NCBI RefSeq assembly: GCF_028464065.1
Contig: NZ_CP116808.1
Coordinates: 2,881,501-2,945,500, forward strand
Source: Saprospira sp. CCB-QB6
GTDB taxonomy: Bacteria; Bacteroidota; Bacteroidia; Chitinophagales; Saprospiraceae
DNA length: 64,000 bases
Direction: 5' to 3'
A program made the translations under genes and the position numbers. The notes beneath the pieces were generated by a model. That model was given only the letters and a program-made list of their open reading frames with translations. It did not search any database and had not been told where the DNA came from. Within the stretch, counting starts at the first letter, position 1, and the number at the start of each line of letters is the position of its first letter. Shown here in pieces: positions 26,564-34,299 of the stretch.

Positions 26564-27502
26564 TTATACGAGTTGATGCAATTGGCTCTCTTGAATGAGC
26601 TGATTGATTTCCTCAAAAAGAGCGGCATTGCTAGCAATAGCCTCCTCTTTATTTTCAGGAGCGGGAGCCGCTTCTTCTGAAGCTGCGGCAGCGGCTGCTG
26701 GAGCTGCTGTTTCCTCTTCTTCTAGCTCGCCCAATTCAGCTGCTAGTTCGGCATCGAGCTCTGCCTGAAGGGCTTTGGCCGCCTCAATTTCTTCTTCCAG
26801 TTTTTTAAAGAGCTTGCGCGTTTTGATAAAGGCCGCACCAAATTCTTGGCGAAGGGCGGGATCTGCTTCTTTGAGCAAAAGGGCAAATTCGCGAATGGCT
26901 GCTTTTAGCTCTTCGGCATGGCTGATATCTTCTGGCTGAAGTCCATCGGCTAGGTTGATGCCTTTGTTTAGATCTGAAATCTGGACCAACAAGGCTTGGA
27001 TTTGTTCTTTGGGGCTGGCGGGGGCTTCCACTTCTGCGGCCGCCTCGCTAGCATCAGCTACAGCTTCTTCTACGGCTCCTTCTGCAGCAGCAATAGCCAC
27101 CTCTACGCCTGTGCCTTTGAGGGCTGTTTTGGTCAATTGCTTGAGGAGTAGGGCTTTTTTTGCATTCCCTTTCAATGGTTCAAGTTGAAGGACGGGATTA
27201 TCATACTCATCTAAAGTAATATAGCATTCTCCTAAGCTGATTTCTTTTTTGTTGGCTTTGAGCAACTCCTTAGAGAGCTTAACCCAACTGGCGGTTTGAT
27301 CGCCAGGAATAATAAGGCCCATTTTTTTGCCGGGCATGTCGGCAAATTCATAATTGGTGAGGGCCAAGTATTTAGTGGGCAAATCGGCACTGTTGTGCTC
27401 TGATTGCATGCTGTTGAGCAAGGTCTTAATTACCTTTTTATACTCTTTGTAGCCTAGGCTTTTATCCTGGAGCTGTTCGGGCGTGAGCTTTTTGATTTTC
27501 AT
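26564..27502 (-). CDS. Unrecognised Ala/Glu-rich protein, first gene of the operon
   Basis: 312 residues, no signal peptide or membrane helix. The N-terminal domain (about 1-130) begins MKIKKLTPEQLQDKSLGYKE and looks globular. The rest is Ala/Glu-rich: a low-complexity spacer with many A/E/P (about 135-165), a helical part with likely coiled coil (165-255), another A/P/E spacer and a short C-terminal helix. No known family is recognised. The thioredoxin-like/peptidoglycan-binding-like gene follows after 9 bp, so the two products probably work together. Confidence 0.65.
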   Translation of the reverse strand: MKIKKLTPEQLQDKSLGYKEYKKVIKTLLNSMQSEHNSADLPTKYLALTNYEFADMPGKKMGLIIPGDQTASWVKLSKELLKANKKEISLGECYITLDEYDNPVLQLEPLKGNAKKALLLKQLTKTALKGTGVEVAIAAAEGAVEEAVADASEAAAEVEAPASPKEQIQALLVQISDLNKGINLADGLQPEDISHAEELKAAIREFALLLKEADPALRQEFGAAFIKTRKLFKKLEEEIEAAKALQAELDAELAAELGELEEEETAAPAAAAAASEEAAPAPENKEEAIASNAALFEEINQLIQESQLHQLV

Positions 27503-27527
27503 AATCTGGTTCGCTTAATTTTTTTGG

Positions 27528-27557
27528 CAAATGTATTTTGGAATCCGAAAATACAAA
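27528..27557 (-). promoter_or_regulatory. Bacteroidota-type promoter for the 27502 operon
   Basis: On the minus strand TTTG (27554-27557) is followed after 18 bp by TACATTTG (27528-27535), close to the consensus TTTG-N19-TAnnTTTG. The start codon is about 25 bp downstream. Confidence 0.55.
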
Positions 27558-27666
27558 ATTTATTAGGCTTCAGCCAAGCAAAAAGGGAAAAGCCATTTTT
27601 TTTTTCGCTTTTCCAAAAAACTATTGTTTATCTACTCTTTATCACTTAACTTATTCGCCTTTTTTT

Positions 27667-27790
27667 GGGGCTGCCTCTCCCTGCGGTCGGGTCGGGCCAT
27701 TGCGCAGCTCGCAGGTCTGCTCGGCCCTGCAGCCCTGCGGGCTTTGGTCTGCCGCCAAAGGCGGCCCTGCTCCAGCCCCTCAGCCTGCAA
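27667..27790 (+). repeat. G/C-rich hypervariable-hairpin element, copy 8
   Basis: Plus orientation. Hairpin 2 is AGCCC-tgc-GGGCT; the tail CAGCC pairs with GGCTG. Copy 9 lies next to it, tail to tail, and the spacer carries a GGGATTCC/GGAATCCC palindrome. Confidence 0.9.
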
Positions 27791-27912
27791 AACGCAGAAA
27801 AGCGGTATTCGTCGCTGCGCTCCTCATGCTTTGATATATCCCCGCCCACCCGCCCCTCTACGGGATTCCTTAAGGGAATCCCTTGGGGCGGCTGGGCCAT
27901 TTTGGTCCAAAC

Positions 27913-28058
27913 AGGCGGCGAAGCCGCCCTGGCCGTAGGCCAAATGGCCTAGCGATGCGGCGGGGTGGCCGAAGGCCAGACCGAGCCAGCAAAGCTGGCG
28001 AAGGGCCGAGCGAATAGCGAGCCCCAAAGCGTAGCGCCCGCCAAAGGCGGGAGGCCCC
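27913..28058 (-). repeat. G/C-rich hypervariable-hairpin element, copy 9
   Basis: Minus orientation, head toward the SulP stop. Hairpin 1 is CCCGCC-ttt-GGCGGG, hairpin 2 is GCCAGC-ttt-GCTGGC; AGGCC pairs with GGCCT. Confidence 0.9.
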
Positions 28059-28065
28059 AAAAAAA

Positions 28066-28098
28066 ACGCCCCACAAAAAAATGCGAGGCGTTTAAAGA
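28066..28098 (-). terminator. Possible terminator after the SulP gene
   Basis: AAACGCC/GGCGTTT stem with a long loop, then T-rich on the minus strand, directly before copy 9. Confidence 0.5.
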
Positions 28099-28106
28099 AA
28101 GGGCTT

Positions 28107-29636
28107 TTATTTTACATCATCGACCACCAACTTATAATTAGGGTCTTCTATAACATTGACATCGACCACTTTTTCGGCATTGGCCAATAGTTTTCGACAA
28201 TCTTCAGAGAGGTGTTTGAGATGGACCTCCTTATTGGCTTTTTGGTAGCGCTCCGTCAGTTTATTGAGGGCTTCAATGGCTGACATATCGACCACTCGGC
28301 TTTCGGCAAAATCAATAATAACGACTTCGGGATCATTTTGCACATCAAATTTCTCATTGAAGGTGGCCACAGATCCAAAAAAGAGGGGCCCATAAATTTC
28401 GTAATGTTTGTGGCCATTCTCGTCGATATGCTTGCGGGCGCGAATCCGAACAGCGCTATCCCAAGCAAAAACCAAGGCCGAGATAATCACGCCCACTACC
28501 ACGGCAAGGGCCAAATTATGCAAAACCAAAGTGACCACCGTAACCAGCACCATCACAAAAATATCGGATTTGGGCATCTTGTTGAATACCGTAAAACTGG
28601 CCCATTCAAAGGTGCCGATGGCGACCATAAACATCACGCCAGCCAAAGCGGCAATAGGAAGCTGTTCAATCAAGCCAGCGCCAAACATGATGAAAATGAG
28701 GAGCATCACGGCAGCCGTAATGCCCGACAAGCGAGCGCGGGCGCCACTAGAGATATTAATTAGACTTTGGCCCAACATGGCGCAACCGCCCATGCCCGAA
28801 AAAAGGCCAGAGAGAATATTTGCAGTTCCCTGAGCCACGGCTTCGCGATTGCCAGAACCTCGACTTTCGGTAATCTCATCAATAATATTGAGCGTCAATA
28901 AACTTTCGATTAGGCCCACGGCAGCTACCACGCCTGCATAAGGCAAAATAATCTCTAAAGTTTTGAGACTAAAGGGGACCTCTGGAATATGAAATGGGGG
29001 GAAACTTCCCTGAATGGAGCTAATATCGCCCACCGTTTTGGTGTCAATTCCAAAGGCCGAAACAATTCCAAAAACGGCCAAAATAGCTACCAAAGAAGAG
29101 GGAATGGCGCGAGTCAATTTAGGCAATAGCCAGATAATCAGCATAGAAAGGACCGTCAAACCTAGCATCATCCACATTTCACTGCCAATCATCCATTGGC
29201 CATCTTGCTTAAAGTGATCGAATTGAGCGGTAAAAATGATAATGGCCAAGCCATTGACAAAACCAAAGATCACGGGATGCGGGACCAGCCGCATAAACTT
29301 GCCCAAACGGAAGAGTCCGGCCCCAATCTGAAAGAGTCCAGCCAAAATTACGGCCGCAAAAACGTACTCCACTCCATGATGTAAAGCTAATTCGACAATC
29401 ACCACAGCCACGGCACCCGTTGCGCCAGAGATCATGCCAGGACGACCACCCAAAATAGCGGTAACGATCCCCATCATAAAAGCGGCATAGAGTCCCGTGA
29501 GCGGATGTAGACCCGCAATCATAGCAAAGGCTACGGCTTCGGGAACCAAGGCTAGGGCCACGGTTAGGCCCGAGAGTAATTCTTTTTGATAATCTACTTT
29601 TTGAGAGAGATCAAAGAGTTGATATTTTTTTTTCAT
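28107..29636 (-). CDS. SulP-family anion transporter with STAS domain
   Basis: 509 residues. The membrane part carries the SulP pattern near the N-terminus (ELLSGLTVALALVPEAVAFAMIAGLHPLTGLYAAF) and GGMGGCAMLGQSLIN (about 280). A C-terminal STAS domain (about 420-505) is seen at VVIIDFAESRVVDMSAIEALNKL. SulP proteins carry sulfate, bicarbonate or similar anions with Na+ or H+; the substrate cannot be told by eye. The gene stands alone. The region upstream to 29987 has no gene. Confidence 0.9.
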   Translation of the reverse strand: MKKKYQLFDLSQKVDYQKELLSGLTVALALVPEAVAFAMIAGLHPLTGLYAAFMMGIVTAILGGRPGMISGATGAVAVVIVELALHHGVEYVFAAVILAGLFQIGAGLFRLGKFMRLVPHPVIFGFVNGLAIIIFTAQFDHFKQDGQWMIGSEMWMMLGLTVLSMLIIWLLPKLTRAIPSSLVAILAVFGIVSAFGIDTKTVGDISSIQGSFPPFHIPEVPFSLKTLEIILPYAGVVAAVGLIESLLTLNIIDEITESRGSGNREAVAQGTANILSGLFSGMGGCAMLGQSLINISSGARARLSGITAAVMLLIFIMFGAGLIEQLPIAALAGVMFMVAIGTFEWASFTVFNKMPKSDIFVMVLVTVVTLVLHNLALAVVVGVIISALVFAWDSAVRIRARKHIDENGHKHYEIYGPLFFGSVATFNEKFDVQNDPEVVIIDFAESRVVDMSAIEALNKLTERYQKANKEVHLKHLSEDCRKLLANAEKVVDVNVIEDPNYKLVVDDVK

Positions 29637-29987
29637 TGCTTAAAACTATTGATTTTCAGTAGGTTGTTTTTAAATTGGCCCGAGCTTGGGCAAAACGGCC
29701 ACAAAACTAGGCTTTTTTGGGCAAAAGGCCTTAAATAACTGAAAAACTTTGTCTTAACAGAAGGCGTATCTAGCGTTAAATCTGCTAGGCAGAATACCGA
29801 TTTTATCTATTTTAGGCTCAGCTCTGCAATATTTTACGCATCTTTGCGGCGAGCAAAACCAAAAAAAACAATTGGTTCAAGCTCACTAATGATCATTTTG
29901 GCCTAAGGGCTCCTATTACTTTTGAATGAATTTGAGAAAGATTTTCGATGAAGGGGGCGAGTGGGTCGAGTTTAAATTAATACTACT
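29637..29987. other. Gene-free region between divergent SulP and DEAD-box genes
   Basis: 351 bp with no repeat copy. It must hold both promoters and probably a long leader of the helicase; no clear TAnnTTTG pair was found. A ten-codon frame ATG..TAA runs from 29948 to 29980, just before the helicase start. Confidence 0.5.
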
Positions 29988-31472
29988 TTGCTAACCTTCA
30001 AGGAGTTGGGCCTTTCGCAGCCCACGCTAAAAGCAATTGCGGAAATGGGATTTGAAAATCCTAGTGAGATTCAACATGAGGCTATTCCAGAACTACTAGA
30101 GCAGGAACGCGACTTTTTGGGCCTTGCCCAAACAGGAACCGGAAAAACCGCTGCCTTTGGTCTGCCACTTATCGAACGCATCGATAGCCAATTGCCTCTA
30201 ACTCAGGCATTGATCTTAGCCCCCACCCGCGAGTTGGGCCAACAGATTGCCAAACAATTAGCTCTTTTCGGAAAATACCAGCAGCGCATTAATATGCTTG
30301 CCGTTTATGGTGGTGCTCCCATCGTTAAACAACTCAAAGCCCTTCGCTCTGAGCCGCAGCATATTATTATTGCTACGCCTGGTCGCTTGATCGATTTACT
30401 CAAACGTGGTGCTGTAGACCTCAGAGGTTTGCGCTACTTGGTCCTCGATGAAGCCGATGAGATGCTCAATATGGGCTTTAAAGAAGATCTAGACGAAATT
30501 CTAGAATACACTGCCGAAGGCAAAAACCTTTGGTTGTTTTCTGCTACCATGTCTAAGGATATCCGCGGCATCGTAAAACGCTACATGACTAACCCCCTAG
30601 AGGTGCAGCTCAATAGCAAGCAAGAGGTCAATGAAAATATCGAACACCAATACGTAGGCCTACACTATAAGGATAAACCAGAGGCTTTGGGCCGTTTCCT
30701 AGACGCTCAACCCGATATGCGCGCCGTGGTATTCTGCCGCACTCGCCGCAACACCCAAGAATTGGCCGAGCTATTAATCCAAAGAGGCTATACCGCCGAT
30801 GCCCTACATGGCGATTTGTCGCAAGCGCAGCGTGACCAAGTGATGCGCCGCTTCCGCCAACACAACTTGCAGGTGCTTATCGCTACCGATATCGCCGCTC
30901 GTGGTATCGATGTGGACGATCTAACGCATGTTTTCCACTTCCACCTACCCGATGACCTTTCTTATTATACGCACCGAAGCGGCCGTACGGCTCGCGCAGG
31001 TAAAAAAGGATTGTCAATCGCTTTTGTAGAAAAACGCGATTTCCACCGCATCCGCCATATTGAAAAGATGTTGGGCCTCAAAATTAAACAGGTAGAAGTG
31101 CCTTCTGCCGAATTAATTCGCAACGAACGCCTCAAAACTTGGTGCAAAAATGTGTTGGACCAATCTATCCGTGCCAACCTTACCGAGGAAATGAAGGAAG
31201 AAGCCAATTTGCTTTTTGCTAACCTTAGCAAAGAAGAGTTGATCGGCAAAGTCCTCGCTCACGAATTGAGCAAAATCCAACTAGGCAAAATGGGCGCCCC
31301 CCAATCTTTCTCTGAAAAAGGGGGAGGAGACAGAGACCGTGGCCGCTCTAGCCGCAAAGATGGTCGCCGCTCTGGCTATAAAGGCAAAAAAAGAAGTGGA
31401 AGCTCTAGCAAAGGCCGCTCAAACGACCGCTTTAATAGCTTCAAGAAGAAGAAAAAAAGAGGAAAGTACTAG
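29988..31472 (+). CDS. DEAD-box RNA helicase with basic C-terminal tail
   Basis: 494 residues. All motifs are present: AQTGTGKT (motif I), PTRELGQQ, TPGR, DEAD, SAT, RGIDV and HRSGRTARAG. The C-terminal tail from about 435 is rich in R/G/S/K and likely binds RNA; the protein resembles the CshA/RhlE group acting in ribosome assembly or mRNA decay. The start is a TTG codon: MLTFKELGLSQPTL aligns with the usual N-terminus, a stop lies five codons upstream, and no ATG is available. A strong terminator follows. Confidence 0.92.
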   Translation: MLTFKELGLSQPTLKAIAEMGFENPSEIQHEAIPELLEQERDFLGLAQTGTGKTAAFGLPLIERIDSQLPLTQALILAPTRELGQQIAKQLALFGKYQQRINMLAVYGGAPIVKQLKALRSEPQHIIIATPGRLIDLLKRGAVDLRGLRYLVLDEADEMLNMGFKEDLDEILEYTAEGKNLWLFSATMSKDIRGIVKRYMTNPLEVQLNSKQEVNENIEHQYVGLHYKDKPEALGRFLDAQPDMRAVVFCRTRRNTQELAELLIQRGYTADALHGDLSQAQRDQVMRRFRQHNLQVLIATDIAARGIDVDDLTHVFHFHLPDDLSYYTHRSGRTARAGKKGLSIAFVEKRDFHRIRHIEKMLGLKIKQVEVPSAELIRNERLKTWCKNVLDQSIRANLTEEMKEEANLLFANLSKEELIGKVLAHELSKIQLGKMGAPQSFSEKGGGDRDRGRSSRKDGRRSGYKGKKRSGSSSKGRSNDRFNSFKKKKKRGKY

Positions 31473-31496
31473 ACCACTCTCCAACTTCTAAATAAA

Positions 31497-31535
31497 AAAC
31501 CTTCTCCAGTTTCTGGGGAAGGTTTTTCTTTTTTA
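31497..31535 (+). terminator. Rho-independent terminator after the DEAD-box gene
   Basis: Stem AAACCTTC(T)CC/GG(G)GAAGGTTT followed by a T-rich tract. Confidence 0.85.
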
Positions 31536-31655
31536 GGGGCTGCCCCGCCCTTTGGGCGGGTCGGGCTGTGTCGCAGCTCGCTATTCGCTCGGCCCTTCGC
31601 CAGCTTTCAGCTGGCTCGGTCTGGCCTTCGGCCACTGCTTTCCATCCCTCAGCCA
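31536..31655 (+). repeat. G/C-rich hypervariable-hairpin element, copy 10
   Basis: Plus orientation, directly after the helicase terminator. Hairpin 1 is CCCGCC-ttt-GGGCGGG, hairpin 2 is GCCAGC-tttca-GCTGGC; CAGCC pairs with GGCTG. An outer GGACCAAA lies at about 31757. Confidence 0.9.
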
Positions 31656-31765
31656 GATTTAATCGCGCTGCTTTGGCCATAGTTTGCTATGAATTTTCTG
31701 CTAGGCTAGCTATTTTTTAAGGGCATAGCCCTCCGGGCCTGCAAAACCGCAAAATAGGACCAAAA

Positions 31766-31801
31766 AAAAGCGTTCTGGTAGAGCCAGAACGCTTTTAGCA
31801 T
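31766..31801 (-). terminator. Rho-independent terminator for the DUF2795 gene
   Basis: Stem GCGTTCTGG/CCAGAACGC with a run of T on the minus strand, ending at the stop codon. Confidence 0.85.
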
Positions 31802-32023
31802 TTAATATTCGTCTTCAGGAAAGAAGAAATCACTTTTTGTCGGATAATCATCCCAGATATCTTCAATGCCTTCGTAATGCTCCCCTTCATCTTCTAGGGC
31901 CTGAAGGTTTTCGATCACCTCGATAGGCGCACCAGAGCGGATAGCGTAATCAATGAGTTCATCGCGAGTGGCAGGCCAAGGAGCGTCCTGCAAATAAGAG
32001 GCGAGTTCTAACGTCCAATACAT
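31802..32023 (-). CDS. DUF2795 domain protein
   Basis: 73 residues. MYWTLELASYLQDAPWPATRDELIDYAIRSGAP.EVIENLQ matches DUF2795, a small helical domain in which a sequence-end Leu/Glu pattern precedes an acidic tail; here the tail is rich in D/E (DIWDDYP..FFFPEDEY). The function is not established. It is monocistronic, with its own terminator. The 290 bp upstream hold no gene. Confidence 0.75.
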   Translation of the reverse strand: MYWTLELASYLQDAPWPATRDELIDYAIRSGAPIEVIENLQALEDEGEHYEGIEDIWDDYPTKSDFFFPEDEY

Positions 32024-32314
32024 AGAGAAATAGAATTTTCGATGGTTTGCTTTTATGTTGTCTTTTAAAGGATTAACCCTTATTTAGTTGGGCCCCTCAA
32101 AGGCCTGCAAATGTAAGGGCTAGCCATTAAATTCCCTAACGAAAAGAGATAAAAAAAAACGGTTTTGCCAAGAAAAAAAGGACAAAAGTTTAATGAAATC
32201 TTATCCTGATAAATAGGGCTTAAGTCTAACTTTCTTTTTTATTTCGCCCAAATTTATTATTATTCAAAATAAAGATTGGTCTAGCTAGTAGACTGCTCTT
32301 CAAGAACAAGCAAT

Positions 32315-32851
32315 ATGATTCTTTCCGATCAAGCCATTTTAGCCAGTATAGCCCAAGGCGAAATTGTTATTGAGCCTTTTGACCGTAGCTGCTTAGGCAG
32401 TAATTCTTATGATGTGCATTTGGGCGCCGCTCTAGCCGTCTATGAAGATGAGGTCTTAGATGCCCGTAAACACAACCAAGTTCGTCACTTCGAGATTCCC
32501 GAAGAAGGTTATGTCTTGCAACCTGGCCAACTTTATTTGGGCGTGACTCAGGAATACACCGAAACCCACAAACAAGTTCCTTTCTTAGAAGGAAAATCAA
32601 GTGTAGGCCGTTTGGGCATCGATATTCATGCCACTGCAGGCAAAGGCGATGTGGGATTCTGCAATCATTGGACCCTAGAAATCTCTTGTAGCCTACCCGT
32701 CCGCGTTTATGCTGGCATGCCTATAGGCCAACTTATTTATTTTGCCCTAGATGGCGAGGTGGAAAATCTCTACAACAAAAAACAAAATGCCAAATATGTA
32801 GAGAAAACGCCTTACCCTGTGGAATCTATGATGTGGAAGAATAAGTTCTAG
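32315..32851 (+). CDS. dcd: dCTP deaminase
   Basis: 178 residues. Trimeric dUTPase-fold enzyme that makes dUTP from dCTP for dTMP synthesis. Family blocks: CLGSNSYDVHLG (about 26-37), PFLEGKSSVGRLGIDIHATAG (89-109, central SSVGRLG) and GFCNHWTLEIS with the catalytic Glu in TLE. It overlaps the convergent gene on the other strand by 4 bp at the stop codons. Confidence 0.93.
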   Translation: MILSDQAILASIAQGEIVIEPFDRSCLGSNSYDVHLGAALAVYEDEVLDARKHNQVRHFEIPEEGYVLQPGQLYLGVTQEYTETHKQVPFLEGKSSVGRLGIDIHATAGKGDVGFCNHWTLEISCSLPVRVYAGMPIGQLIYFALDGEVENLYNKKQNAKYVEKTPYPVESMMWKNKF

Positions 32852-33096
32852 TCAAACTTATCCCCATCAAAGTATTCGTCATAAGGCTCTTTTTCTGGAC
32901 TATTGGCAAAAACCGCTAGGCCTAAACCAAACATGACCAGAAAGAGTTTAAATAAAAAGCCGACAACGTTCCCAAATAAAAGGTTGAGCCAATCAGTCAG
33001 CATAAAAGGTAAGCCAATAAGGTTGACTATGAGGCCCACAAAACCAATGAGGAAAAGCCCAAAGGCAATGAGTGTTAAGGTCGTTTTGTTTTTCAT
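32848..33096 (-). CDS. Small two-helix membrane protein
   Basis: 82 residues, two hydrophobic helices (about 8-28 and 45-66) and an acidic C-terminal tail. No family recognised. Convergent with dcd, sharing 4 bp at the ends. The ATG at 33096 is followed by a lysine-rich MKNKTTLTLIAFG, a credible membrane-insertion start. Confidence 0.6.
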   Translation of the reverse strand: MKNKTTLTLIAFGLFLIGFVGLIVNLIGLPFMLTDWLNLLFGNVVGFLFKLFLVMFGLGLAVFANSPEKEPYDEYFDGDKFD

Positions 33097-33223
33097 AATT
33101 GTAGATGCTATTTCCGTTGAAGCCGCAAACTTACTAAAGAACTATTAGAATCACATTTTGTTTTTGACCCTTTTCACTCGCTCCCTCCAAAATTAGACCT
33201 AACTAACAACATAATAATAGCTA

Positions 33224-34087
33224 ATGATCAAACTAATCGAATGTCCAAGGGATGCCATGCAAGGTTTGCATGATTTTATCCCTACTCAAGAGAAGGTTAA
33301 TTACCTCAACCAATTACTCAAGGTGGGCTTTCATACCCTCGATTTTGGCAGCTTTGTTTCTCCCAAAGCTATTCCCCAAATGAGAGATACCGCCAAGGTC
33401 CTCAGCCAACTGCATCTGGACCAAACAACTAGCCAACTCTTGGCTATTGTGGCCAACCTCAGAGGGGCCGAAGATGCCTGCCAATTTGAGGAAATCCGCT
33501 ACCTCGGTTATCCCTTTTCCGTTTCCGAAACCTTCCAACAACGCAATACTAATGCAAGTATCGCCGATTCTTTGGAACGGGTAGAGGCTATCCAAAAGCT
33601 TTGCCTCAAGCATAATAAAAAGCTGGTGGTTTATGTCTCTATGGGCTTCGGCAATCCTTATGGCGACCCTTGGAATGTAGAACTGGTCCAACATTGGGTA
33701 GATGTATTAGCCGATATGGGGATCAAAATTATTTCGCTGTCGGATACTATTGGCGTGGCCGACCCCAAAATTATTGAGTACCTTTTTGGTAACCTGATTC
33801 CCCCTTATCCAGATGTGGAGTTTGGCGCCCATTTCCATACTCAAGCCCATAATTGGGAGGAAAAGATCGTAGCTGCCTACCAAAATAATTGCCGCCGCTT
33901 CGATGGTGCTTTGAGAGGTTACGGCGGTTGCCCCATGGCCAAAGATGACCTAACAGGCAATATGCCCACCGAAAATCTAGTCTACTATTTCAATGGCCTA
34001 AATGAAGATTTGGCTCTAAATGAAGAAGCCCTACAAAAGAGCCTAGATATGGCCCTGTCGGTCTTTCCTCAGAAAACCATGATCTAA
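33224..34087 (+). CDS. Hydroxymethylglutaryl-CoA lyase
   Basis: 287 residues, TIM-barrel lyase that splits HMG-CoA into acetoacetate and acetyl-CoA during leucine degradation. Near the N-terminus ECPRDAMQG replaces the common GPRDGLQ, keeping the R-D metal/substrate pair. GAHFHTQAHNW gives the HxH metal ligands, and GYGGCPMAKDDLTGNMPTE near 230 contains the catalytic Cys. I recall the ECPRDAMQG form as usual in Bacteroidota. A terminator follows the stop. Confidence 0.88.
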   Translation: MIKLIECPRDAMQGLHDFIPTQEKVNYLNQLLKVGFHTLDFGSFVSPKAIPQMRDTAKVLSQLHLDQTTSQLLAIVANLRGAEDACQFEEIRYLGYPFSVSETFQQRNTNASIADSLERVEAIQKLCLKHNKKLVVYVSMGFGNPYGDPWNVELVQHWVDVLADMGIKIISLSDTIGVADPKIIEYLFGNLIPPYPDVEFGAHFHTQAHNWEEKIVAAYQNNCRRFDGALRGYGGCPMAKDDLTGNMPTENLVYYFNGLNEDLALNEEALQKSLDMALSVFPQKTMI

Positions 34088-34107
34088 GCTTTGTTCTACG
34101 GAATAGC

Positions 34108-34146
34108 TAAGCCCCAAATTGTTTCTGCAATTTGGGGCTTTTTTAT
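34108..34146 (+). terminator. Rho-independent terminator after the HMG-CoA lyase gene
   Basis: Stem AGCCCCAAATTG/CAATTTGGGGCT followed by T6. Confidence 0.9.
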
Positions 34147-34156
34147 GCGTCTAGCA

Positions 34157-34294
34157 GGCCCAAAGGGCCGCAGGCTGAGGGGCTGGAGCAGGGCCGCCAA
34201 AGGCGGCAGACCCAGCGGGCGAAGCCCGCGCAGGGCCGAGCAGACCTGCGAGCTGCGCAATGGCCCGACCCGAGCGAAGCGAGTGGGCAGCCCC
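34157..34294 (-). repeat. G/C-rich hypervariable-hairpin element, copy 11
   Basis: Minus orientation; the head ends 5 bp before the murF-alr stop. Hairpin 2 is GCGGGC-ttc-GCCCGC, and the third hairpin is GCCGCC/GGCGGC. CAGCC pairs with GGCTG. Confidence 0.9.
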
Positions 34295-34299
34295 AAATC

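Noticed and set aside
25157-27502. Contractile injection system component
   Set aside because: The peptidoglycan-binding-like tail and partner prompted the thought, but no sheath, tube, baseplate or spike gene is present in the window.
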